From JAAZFE01 sp034005635 (lineage in GTDB: Bacteria; Verrucomicrobiota; Kiritimatiellia; CAIQIC01; Lenti-01): a DNA stretch of 5,311 nt. A model generated the notes under the pieces. That model was not told where the DNA came from. It saw only the letters and a list, made by a program, of their open reading frames with translations, and did not search any database. Positions within the stretch are counted from its first letter, which is position 1; each line of letters begins with the position of its first letter. This document shows positions 1-5,311 of the stretch, piece after piece. The position numbers and the translations under genes were made by a program. The stretch spans positions 1-5,311 of the forward strand of contig JAVEUJ010000157.1 of assembly GCA_034005635.1 (NCBI GenBank). The letters run 5' to 3'.

Positions 1-359
1 GTAAGATCGTAGTCGGCTTTCATTACCGCTGATCGGGCCGACGGCGCATGAGCGACCAGCAATGCCAGCGCCTCGGCCGGCACGCCCTGCGCTAAGCGCA
101 CGCGCGCCAGCCATAGCACACCTTCGGCCTGGGTCCGGCGGTCAGGGGCACCATTCACCAATTCTTCGAGGCGGCGACTGGCCAACCCGTTCAGGCCATC
201 TTCGAGGGCTGCGCGACCCGTCGCCAGCAGACGGGCGGCCTCGTCGCGCGTCAAAATTCGCGAGGGCTCGGCTACTGCCGGTGGCGGCAGCGCGCGTCCC
301 GACCCGGCTGTTGCCGCGGTCAGGGCCAAAGCCAACCCGATGATCCACGTCCGCATCAT
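1..359 (-). CDS. Exported TPR-like protein, N-terminal part (truncated by window edge)
   Basis: An open frame reads leftward from tandem ATG codons at 359 and 356 to the window edge without a stop, giving about 119 residues. The N-terminus looks like a Sec signal peptide: Met-Met-Arg-Thr-Trp, then a hydrophobic stretch IIGLALALTAATAG, then a plausible cleavage after Gly-Arg-Ala near residue 23, followed by a proline-rich start to the mature protein. From about residue 36 the sequence is Ala/Leu/Arg-rich and amphipathic. Residues ~77-103 (pattern AEGVLWLARVRLAQG...AEALALL) resemble a tetratricopeptide helix pair, so the mature protein is probably a helical-repeat scaffold in the periplasm or outer envelope. 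The specific function is unknown. The start at 359 overlaps the uvrA stop by 4 nt and I see no good Shine-Dalgarno, so translation probably depends on ribosomes finishing uvrA. The reading frame and signal peptide are seen directly; the TPR assignment is inferred from pattern only. Confidence 0.72.
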   Translation of the reverse strand, partial: MMRTWIIGLALALTAATAGSGRALPPPAVAEPSRILTRDEAARLLATGRAALEDGLNGLASRRLEELVNGAPDRRTQAEGVLWLARVRLAQGVPAEALALLVAHAPSARSAVMKADYDL

Positions 360-3247
360 TTTTTCTTCTTCACTGTCCGGCGTTTCCGGGGCGCAGGCAC
401 CGCGGCGAGACCCAGGACCTCCCGCAGATAGGCGCCAGTATACGATGCCGGATTGGCCGCCACTTCTTCGGGCGTCCCACAGGCCACCACGTGTCCACCT
501 GCATCGCCGCCTTCGGGACCCAAGTCCACAATATAGTCGGCCGTCTTGATGACGTCGAGATTATGTTCAATGATAATCAATGAATTACCGGCATCGCGCA
601 GACGCAACAGTACCTTCAACAGGCGATCTACATCGGCAAAATGCAAACCGGTCGTAGGCTCATCGAGCAGGTACAGCGTCCGGCCGGTATCGCGTCGTGC
701 CAGCTCCGCGCTGAGTTTCATGCGCTGAGCCTCCCCGCCGGAGAGCGTCGTGGCCGGCTGGCCAACCTTCAGGTAACCCAGGCCTACCTCGCTCATCGTC
801 TTAAATTTACGGGCAATGGTCGGTACCGGGGCAAAAAACTCCAGGGCTTCGTCGATGGTCATGTTCAGCACGTCAGCAATAGTTTTTCCCCGCCAGGTCA
901 CTTCCAGAGTCTCCTGGTTGTAGCGCCGCCCATGGCACTGCTCGCACGTCACATAGACATCGGGCAGAAAGTTCATCTCAATCTTCAGAAGGCCGTCGCC
1001 CTTGCACGTTTCGCAGCGTCCGCCCTTGACGTTGAAGCTAAAACGACCGGGTTTGTAGCCACGCAGTTTCGAACCCGGCAGTTGCGCAAACAGGTCGCGG
1101 ATGCCCGTAAAGGCGCCGGTGTAGGTGGCGGGATTTGAGCGTGGAGTTCGCCCTATCGGGGACTGATCGATCACAATCACTTTGTCCAAGTTCTGCAGAC
1201 CGTTGATCTTGCGATGCTGACCGGGTTTTTCTTTCGATCCATAAAACTTCCGGAACAGTGCCCGGCGCAGAATGTCGTCCACCAGCGTACTCTTGCCGCT
1301 ACCGCTCACCCCCGTCACGCAGGTGATCCGCCCCAGCGGAATCTTAACAGTAATACTTTTAAGATTGTTTTCGGCCGCATCAATAATTTCGAGCCATGCT
1401 TCGCCGGGCTCCTGGCGCTGGATTGGAATATCGATCTTCCTTACGCCATTGAGAAATTGTGCCGTCAGGGAGCGGGTAGATTTCAGTAACTCGCAGACGG
1501 GTCCGGCAAACACCACCTCGCCGCCATGGACACCTGCCGCCGGGCCCAGGTCGATCACATAATCGGCTTGGCGAATAGTTTGCTCATCGTGCTCGACCAC
1601 CACGACCGTATTGCCCAAATCGCGCAGACCTTTCAATGTCCGCAGCAGCTTTTCGTTGTCACGCTGATGCAATCCGATGCTCGGCTCGTCGAGCACATAG
1701 AGCACTCCGACCAATCCAGCGCCGACCTGAGTCGCCAGCCGGATACGCTGGGCTTCACCGCCGGAAAGCGTTCCGCTTTCGCGGTCCAGATTCAAATAGC
1801 CCAGCCCCACATCGCACAAAAAGCGCAGCCGCTTGCTGATTTCCTTCAAGATCTCCGCCGCGATCTTGTGCTGCTGCTCGGAGAGCGACAGGGTCGCAAA
1901 AAATTCCGCCGCATCCCAGGCGGACAGCTTCATCACATCCATGATGCCCTTGCCCGCCACCTGGCAAGCCAGACTTTCTGGCCGCAGACGCTGACCGTTG
2001 CAGGTGGTGCATGGCAGGCGGTTCATGAATCCCGACATTTTACTGCGATAATAGTCACTCACCGACTCAGCATAGCGCCGGTTCAAATTCGGGATGACGC
2101 CCTCGAAAGGCTTGCTATACTTACGCCAGGCCCCGCGCATCCAAAACCCCAATGCGATGTCCTCCTCGCCCGATCCATGCAAAATGATCTGGCGGATCTT
2201 TGGTGGCAGCTCGTCCCAGGGCGTGCCCATGTCAAAATCGTAGTGCTTCGCCAGCGCCCGCAGCAGGCCCTTGCGGTAGATGGCCTCGCGCCGTCCCGCC
2301 GGCCGCCATGCGATAATCGCGCCTGAATCCAGAGACTTCGACCCGTCGGGCACCACCAGCTCCTCGTCGAACACCAGCATCTGACCCAGGCCGTCGCAGG
2401 TCGGGCATGCCCCGTAAGGGCTGTTAAACGAAAAACTTCGCGCCTGAAGTGCTTCAAAACTGATGCCGCAATCTGCACAGGCATTCTTTTCAGAAAACAA
2501 CTGAGGCGTCCAATCCTTGCCCCCCTTGTCTTGGAACAGCGCCGTCATTACGCCCTCGCCTTGTTTCAACGCCAATTCCACCGAGTCAGTCAAGCGCCCC
2601 CGCACTTTGGCAGTAATCACCAGCCGATCCACCACCACCGCAATTGAATGTTTGCGATTCTTGTCCAACTTGGGCGGGTGCTCCAACTCGTGCATCTCGC
2701 CATCGACTTGGACGCGGGTAAAACCCTGGCGGCGCGCCGAGTCAAAGATATCCAGATGCTCGCCCTTGCGCCCCTCCACCAGCGGTGCGAGCAACTGCAC
2801 CTTGGTGCCGTCGGGCTTCTTCAAAATTTGACTAACAATCTCCTCCGCGCTCTGCCGTGCGATCGGTCGACCGCATTTATGACAGTGCTGCTGGCCAACA
2901 CTTGCATATAACAGTCGCAGATAGTCGTGAATCTCCGTCGTTGTTGCCACAATCGAACGCGGATTCGATCCCGCCGAGCGCTGTTCAATGGCGATGGCCG
3001 GCGACAGCCCCTCGATACGGTCCACATCCGGCTTTTGCAGTTGCTCCAGAAACATCCGCGCATAGGACGAGAGACTTTCAACATACTTGCGCTGGCCCTC
3101 GGCATAGAGGGTGTCAAACGCCAGCGACGACTTGCCGCTGCCGCTAAGGCCCGTCACCACGCATAGTGAACCGCGCGGTATCCGCACGGTGATGTTCTTG
3201 AGATTGTGCTCGCGAGCACCCTCAACCAGAATAAATGGGTCCGGCAT
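356..3247 (-). CDS. uvrA: UvrABC excinuclease subunit A (UvrA)
   Basis: UvrA is the cytoplasmic damage-sensing ATPase of nucleotide excision repair: a dimer loads UvrB at DNA lesions, and UvrC then cuts. The 963-residue product has the full family layout with two ABC ATPase halves. The first Walker A is GLSGSGKSS at 33-41, with its signature LSGGEAQ at 494-500 and Walker B ending LDEPSIGL at 519-526. The second Walker A is GVSGSGKST at 646-654, with signature LSGGEAQ at 835-841 and Walker B LDEPTTGL at 861-868. Zinc-binding cysteine pairs sit at C257/C260 with C281/C284, and at C745/C748 with C768/C771. Further CxxC pairs occur at 122/125 and 413/416. Length is near the usual ~940; the small excess is a basic C-terminal tail ending in Lys-Lys-Lys-Lys. 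I chose ATG 3247 because MPDPFILVEGAREHNL matches the typical UvrA beginning and a double GGAAGG lies just upstream. The frame could extend 20 residues to a TTG at 3307, but that has no support. The gene appears intact and complete. Confidence 0.98.
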   Translation of the reverse strand: MPDPFILVEGAREHNLKNITVRIPRGSLCVVTGLSGSGKSSLAFDTLYAEGQRKYVESLSSYARMFLEQLQKPDVDRIEGLSPAIAIEQRSAGSNPRSIVATTTEIHDYLRLLYASVGQQHCHKCGRPIARQSAEEIVSQILKKPDGTKVQLLAPLVEGRKGEHLDIFDSARRQGFTRVQVDGEMHELEHPPKLDKNRKHSIAVVVDRLVITAKVRGRLTDSVELALKQGEGVMTALFQDKGGKDWTPQLFSEKNACADCGISFEALQARSFSFNSPYGACPTCDGLGQMLVFDEELVVPDGSKSLDSGAIIAWRPAGRREAIYRKGLLRALAKHYDFDMGTPWDELPPKIRQIILHGSGEEDIALGFWMRGAWRKYSKPFEGVIPNLNRRYAESVSDYYRSKMSGFMNRLPCTTCNGQRLRPESLACQVAGKGIMDVMKLSAWDAAEFFATLSLSEQQHKIAAEILKEISKRLRFLCDVGLGYLNLDRESGTLSGGEAQRIRLATQVGAGLVGVLYVLDEPSIGLHQRDNEKLLRTLKGLRDLGNTVVVVEHDEQTIRQADYVIDLGPAAGVHGGEVVFAGPVCELLKSTRSLTAQFLNGVRKIDIPIQRQEPGEAWLEIIDAAENNLKSITVKIPLGRITCVTGVSGSGKSTLVDDILRRALFRKFYGSKEKPGQHRKINGLQNLDKVIVIDQSPIGRTPRSNPATYTGAFTGIRDLFAQLPGSKLRGYKPGRFSFNVKGGRCETCKGDGLLKIEMNFLPDVYVTCEQCHGRRYNQETLEVTWRGKTIADVLNMTIDEALEFFAPVPTIARKFKTMSEVGLGYLKVGQPATTLSGGEAQRMKLSAELARRDTGRTLYLLDEPTTGLHFADVDRLLKVLLRLRDAGNSLIIIEHNLDVIKTADYIVDLGPEGGDAGGHVVACGTPEEVAANPASYTGAYLREVLGLAAVPAPRKRRTVKKKK

Positions 3248-3250
3248 CTG

Positions 3251-3263
3251 CCTTCCGCCTTCC
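3251..3263 (-). promoter_or_regulatory. Duplicated ribosome binding site of uvrA
   Basis: Two copies of GGAAGG (minus strand, 3263-3258 and 3256-3251) form the direct repeat GGAAGGC-GGAAGGC. They end 10 nt and 3 nt before the ATG at 3247. The outer copy has near-usable spacing and the inner one is close. Together they favour ATG 3247 over the upstream in-frame TTG as the uvrA start. Seen directly; function inferred. Confidence 0.6.
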
Positions 3264-3279
3264 AAAAAATAAGAAAAGT

Positions 3280-3307
3280 AGTTTATCACACCTCCGCCCG
3301 CCGGCAA
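3280..3307 (-). promoter_or_regulatory. Candidate sigma-70-type promoter of uvrA
   Basis: On the minus strand a TTGCCG (3307-3302) is followed after 16 bp by TAAACT (3285-3280), each matching 4 of 6 consensus bases. The overlapping TGTGATAAA (3290-3282) could alternatively act as an extended -10 element. Transcription would begin roughly 25-30 nt before the uvrA ATG. The matches are modest and the organism's promoter consensus is unknown. No LexA-type operator of the CTGT-N8-ACAG or GAAC-N4-GTTC kind is visible here. Confidence 0.33.
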
Positions 3308-3365
3308 AATGGGAAATGTTAAAGAGGTCGATCACGGGAGTAGTGGCTCGTGGGTCTTGGCGGGT

Positions 3366-3391
3366 CGGATCAGACGGATCAGACGGATCAG
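3366..3391. repeat. 9-bp tandem repeat CGGATCAGA, about 2.9 copies, with three phased GATC sites
   Basis: CGGATCAGA occurs at 3366-3374 and 3375-3383, followed by an eight-base partial copy at 3384-3391. Each unit carries a GATC, so three palindromic GATC sites lie exactly 9 bp apart. The repeat sits in the 197-bp gap (3248-3444) between the response regulator stop and uvrA. That gap otherwise holds the uvrA leader and no gene I can support. No clear hairpin plus T-run terminator for the upstream operon is visible on the minus strand. Confidence 0.9.
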
Positions 3392-3444
3392 CCCCTTTTT
3401 TGTCCCCTCCCCACATCGTGGTTGAATCAGGGGGAATCGGCCCG

Positions 3445-4128
3445 TCAGAGTTCAGGCGGCGGGAGAGCGGCATCACGTTGGCGCTTGAACTCGGCCGCCT
3501 TGACCAACACTTCGGCCAGGGAGGCACACTCGAGCTTGCGCTTGATGTTGGCGCGGTGGACATCCACCGTCCGCCCGCTAAGTCCAAATTTTTCTGCAAT
3601 CTCCCGCGTAGTTATTCCCCCGCCAATGGCATAAAGAATCTCGTTTTCGCGTGCGGTCAGGCTGTCGTATCCCCCCACCTCCTTATCAGCGGGGGGCGGG
3701 GGGTGTCCGGCCAGCAACTCGGCTGCGGCCGGGCTCAAATAGCGTTGCCCCGAGCGCACCTGACGCAGGGCGGCCACCAGTGTTTCCTCGGCTTGATCCT
3801 TCATGACATAGCCCTCGGCGCCAGCCTGCAGGGCCTTTTCGGCATAGAGGCCTTCATCATGCATCGACAATACTAGGATGCGGCCCTCGAATCCCCGGGC
3901 GCGCACCTCCCGAATCCATTCCAGGCCATTGCGGTCGCGCAACGACAAATCGAGAATGACGCATTCCGGCTGGAATTGCTCCACGGCCGCCAACCCCTCG
4001 TCATAAGTGCCCGCTTCTGCGCAAACTGTAAAATCGGTTTCGCTGGCCAAGAGCGCAGCCAATCCCTGCCGCACGATGGCGTGATCATCCACCAGTAGCA
4101 GGGATGTCTTTTTAGCGGAATGGCTCAT
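3445..4128 (-). CDS. NarL/FixJ-type two-component response regulator (REC + LuxR-type HTH)
   Basis: A 227-residue cytoplasmic transcription factor expected to bind DNA as a dimer after phosphorylation by a histidine kinase. The receiver domain (about 8-125) shows the acidic pair D14/D15 in LLVDDH, phosphoacceptor D60 in VILDLSL, the switch Ser S88 in VLSMHD and K110 in GYVMKD. A linker (about 135-154) contains a PPPP run. The LuxR-type helix-turn-helix (about 155-212) has the characteristic LTARENEIL, TREIAEKFGLSGRTVDVHRA and NIKRKL elements. The length is typical of the family. I chose ATG 4128 because it overlaps the gpsA stop as ATGA and the receiver fold starts right after it. The same frame continues about 51 Arg-rich residues upstream inside gpsA, but these do not look like protein. 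There is no evident Shine-Dalgarno before the ATG, so translation is probably coupled to gpsA. No kinase gene lies in the window, so signal and targets are unknown. Confidence 0.95.
   Translation of the reverse strand: MSHSAKKTSLLLVDDHAIVRQGLAALLASETDFTVCAEAGTYDEGLAAVEQFQPECVILDLSLRDRNGLEWIREVRARGFEGRILVLSMHDEGLYAEKALQAGAEGYVMKDQAEETLVAALRQVRSGQRYLSPAAAELLAGHPPPPADKEVGGYDSLTARENEILYAIGGGITTREIAEKFGLSGRTVDVHRANIKRKLECASLAEVLVKAAEFKRQRDAALPPPEL
3671..3703 (-). promoter_or_regulatory. Intragenic C/G hairpin enclosing a perfect internal Shine-Dalgarno (possible translational pause element)
   Basis: Within the response regulator coding strand, TAAGGAGGTG (minus, 3685-3676) is a perfect 10-nt complement to the usual bacterial 16S rRNA 3' end. 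It encodes part of Asp-Lys-Glu-Val. Just upstream, the PPPP codons give a C-rich arm (3703-3692) that can pair with the GGAGGTGGGGGG arm (3682-3671) around a 9-nt loop. The stem has 12 positions with one G.U wobble and one C.A mismatch. No ATG, GTG or TTG stands at usable spacing downstream, so it is unlikely to be a start site. A pausing role is inference. Confidence 0.35.
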
Positions 4129-5126
4129 GTATCGCGCTCGGGCCGCAGATCGCGGCGCATAAGTTCGAGCACAGCCTCGCGAGGTTTTTGACCGCGATGC
4201 AAAATAGCATCCACCTGCTCCATCACGGGCACGGCGACGCCAACGTCTTTTGCCAATGCCAAGGCGGTACTGCACGTCCACAGGCCTTCCGCCACCTGTT
4301 CCATTCCCTCTAAAATTTGTTCGAGCGTCTCGCCCCGCCCCAGGCGTTCGCCGACGGTGCGGTTGCGGCTCTGAGGGCTCATGCAGGTGACCATCAGATC
4401 ACCAATGCCCGAGAGGCCGTAGAAAGTCTGAGGATGAGCACCGAGCGCTACCCCCAAGCGCGTCATCTCGGCCAAGCCACGCGTGATCAGTGCGGCCTTG
4501 GCGTTATGGCCAAACGCCAAGCCGTCGCAAACTCCCGCGGCAATGGCAATCACGTTTTTGAAGGCTCCGCCCAGCTCGACGCCCTGAACATCATCGCTGG
4601 TATAGGCCCGAAAAGTATCGCCGGTGAAGAGTTCCTGAAAGTGACAGGCCACTGTTTCGTCGGAGCTGGCAATCGTCACCGCGGTCGGCACGCCCCGGGC
4701 GGTTTCGGGTGCGATGCTGGGACCGGACAGCGCAGCAGGAGCGGCCACCCCCCAGATAGCGGTGAGCAGCGCGGTCATGCGCTCGTGAGTGGACTCGTCG
4801 AATCCCTTGGTGGCGCTCAGAACCGGCGGTTGGCCGGCCGCCTGAAAGGCCTCGGCAAAACGCACCAGCACAGGGCGCATGTAGCGCGATGGCACCACCA
4901 CCACTACGGCACCGGCGCCGGTGAGCGCCTCGGAAGGGTCCGGCGTCCACTCTACGGCCGCGGGAATCTCCACCCCGGGTAAAAATTTTGGGTTACGCCG
5001 GAGGCTGCGGATCTGTGTGAGATAGCCGGCATCCGGGCCCCACACACACGGCCGATGGCCATTGCGCAACAGTGTCAGCGCCAATGCAGTCCCCCACCCT
5101 CCGTCGCCTATCACGGCTACTTTCAT
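4125..5126 (-). CDS. gpsA: NAD(P)-dependent glycerol-3-phosphate dehydrogenase
   Basis: GpsA reversibly reduces dihydroxyacetone phosphate to sn-glycerol 3-phosphate in the cytoplasm, supplying the backbone for membrane phospholipids. The 333-residue product matches the family length. The N-terminal Rossmann domain begins MKVAVIGDGGWGTALALTL with the nucleotide-binding GxGxxG at 7-12. SATKGF (104-109) includes K107 and is followed by the family's SGPSIA motif (134-139). The C-terminal helical substrate domain contains ELGGAFKNV with the expected catalytic lysine K190, then NAKAALITRGLAEM (208-221), GLSGIGDLMVTC (237-248), SRNRTVGERLG (253-263) and VAEG (278-281). No key residue appears to be missing. 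The start is fixed by the Rossmann motif and a GGTGAG about 10 nt upstream. The ATG overlaps the stop of the preceding metA-like gene, and the gpsA TGA overlaps the response regulator ATG, so it is the middle gene of a coupled cluster. Confidence 0.97.
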   Translation of the reverse strand: MKVAVIGDGGWGTALALTLLRNGHRPCVWGPDAGYLTQIRSLRRNPKFLPGVEIPAAVEWTPDPSEALTGAGAVVVVVPSRYMRPVLVRFAEAFQAAGQPPVLSATKGFDESTHERMTALLTAIWGVAAPAALSGPSIAPETARGVPTAVTIASSDETVACHFQELFTGDTFRAYTSDDVQGVELGGAFKNVIAIAAGVCDGLAFGHNAKAALITRGLAEMTRLGVALGAHPQTFYGLSGIGDLMVTCMSPQSRNRTVGERLGRGETLEQILEGMEQVAEGLWTCSTALALAKDVGVAVPVMEQVDAILHRGQKPREAVLELMRRDLRPERDT

Positions 5127-5311
5127 TCTGTTTTCTCACCGCTGTTGTCCACCACGATCTCGTTCGACAGCTCGGGGGTACCGGCTCCCTTGATATAGGG
5201 CGTGGTGAGATAGACATGCTTGATCCACGAATTGAAAAATTCGTTGCGGTTCGCGCGCCACGTGTTAATCGGATTATCTTCGTCGAGGTTCTCGAGCGGG
5301 CCAACGTCGGG
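5123..5311 (-). CDS. metA: Homoserine O-acyltransferase (MetA family), C-terminal fragment
   Basis: The last 62 codons of a gene entering from the right edge, ending in TGA at 5125-5123, which overlaps the gpsA ATG. The family acylates homoserine with succinyl- or acetyl-CoA, the first committed step of methionine synthesis. The fragment fits the known MetA C-terminus: PDVGPLENLDEDNPINTWRA aligns with the E. coli pattern Pro-Asp-Val-Pro...Asn-Asp-Pro...SWR. It is followed by an N-x-W segment (NSWIKHVYL) and a TTPY matching the usual Tyr-x-x-Thr-Pro-Tyr ending. A hydrophilic tail of ~20 residues extends past TPY. The catalytic Cys, His and Glu lie outside the window, so acyl-donor choice cannot be judged. 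An overlapping frame in the same region gives an Arg-rich peptide with no family features. The assignment rests on remembered family motifs over a short stretch. Confidence 0.75.
   Translation of the reverse strand, partial: PDVGPLENLDEDNPINTWRANRNEFFNSWIKHVYLTTPYIKGAGTPELSNEIVVDNSGEKTE

Noticed and set aside
1526..2326. Long plus-strand open frame (266 codons) antisense to uvrA, and similar plus-strand frames at 641-1138, 3235-3876 and 4317-4982
   Set aside because: These are opposite-strand shadows of well-identified genes in GC-rich DNA, with no recognisable domain and no separate promoter or RBS that I can see.
3248..3307. In-frame 20-residue N-terminal extension of UvrA from a TTG at 3307
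   Set aside because: The extension overlaps the candidate promoter and the duplicated SD and has no family counterpart. ATG 3247 gives the standard UvrA N-terminus.
3392..3444. Possible intrinsic terminator after the response regulator (CCAC-GAT-GTGG mini-stem and nearby A/T homopolymer)
   Set aside because: The stem is only 4 bp, and on the transcribed strand the homopolymer is A-rich rather than a T-run, so it does not fit an intrinsic terminator.
3222..3599. Minus-strand frame spanning the intergenic gap, encoding a DPSDPSDP stretch from the tandem repeat
   Set aside because: It overlaps the response regulator and uvrA ends out of frame. The repeat peptide simply reflects the DNA repeat, and there is no supporting RBS or homology.
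4129..4281. 51-residue upstream extension of the response regulator frame inside gpsA
   Set aside because: The sequence is Arg/Ala-rich with no receiver features and lies wholly within gpsA. The ATGA-overlap start at 4128 fits the family exactly.
4993..5304. Minus-strand Arg-rich frame overlapping the metA end and the gpsA start
   Set aside because: It is out of frame with both genes and begins at a TTG. The alternative frame matches the MetA C-terminus and ends precisely at the gpsA start.

Overview
This is a compact, GC-rich bacterial chromosomal window in which every supportable gene lies on the minus strand. It reads, in transcription order from the right edge, as: the C-terminal end of a MetA-type homoserine O-acyltransferase, gpsA (glycerol-3-phosphate dehydrogenase), a NarL/FixJ-type response regulator, a 197-bp intergenic gap, uvrA (excinuclease ABC subunit A), and the first ~119 codons of an exported, helical-repeat-like (TPR-like) protein that runs off the left edge. 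No RNA genes, mobile elements, CRISPR arrays, or defence or secondary-metabolite genes are visible.

The genes form two tightly packed groups. In the first, metA, gpsA and the regulator are joined by ATGA overlaps, where the stop codon of one gene overlaps the start of the next. They are therefore probably one transcript with translational coupling. In the second, uvrA has its own leader with a candidate promoter and a duplicated Shine-Dalgarno (SD) sequence. Its stop codon overlaps the tandem ATG ATG start of the exported protein. The gap between the groups holds a small 9-bp tandem repeat carrying evenly spaced GATC sites.

Functionally the window is mostly housekeeping: methionine biosynthesis, phospholipid backbone supply and nucleotide excision repair. 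It also has one response regulator with no histidine kinase in view and one protein of unknown role that is probably periplasmic or lipid-envelope associated. The signal peptide and gene complement fit a Gram-negative bacterium. The GC-rich style and the short intergenic tandem repeat remind me of Verrucomicrobiota, but that is a weak guess and the sequence alone does not prove it.

I see no convincing new biological system. The most unusual local signal is in the response regulator's inter-domain linker. A four-proline run, a C/G-rich potential mRNA hairpin and an in-frame 10-nt perfect Shine-Dalgarno sequence coincide there, which suggests a possible translational pause between the two folded domains.
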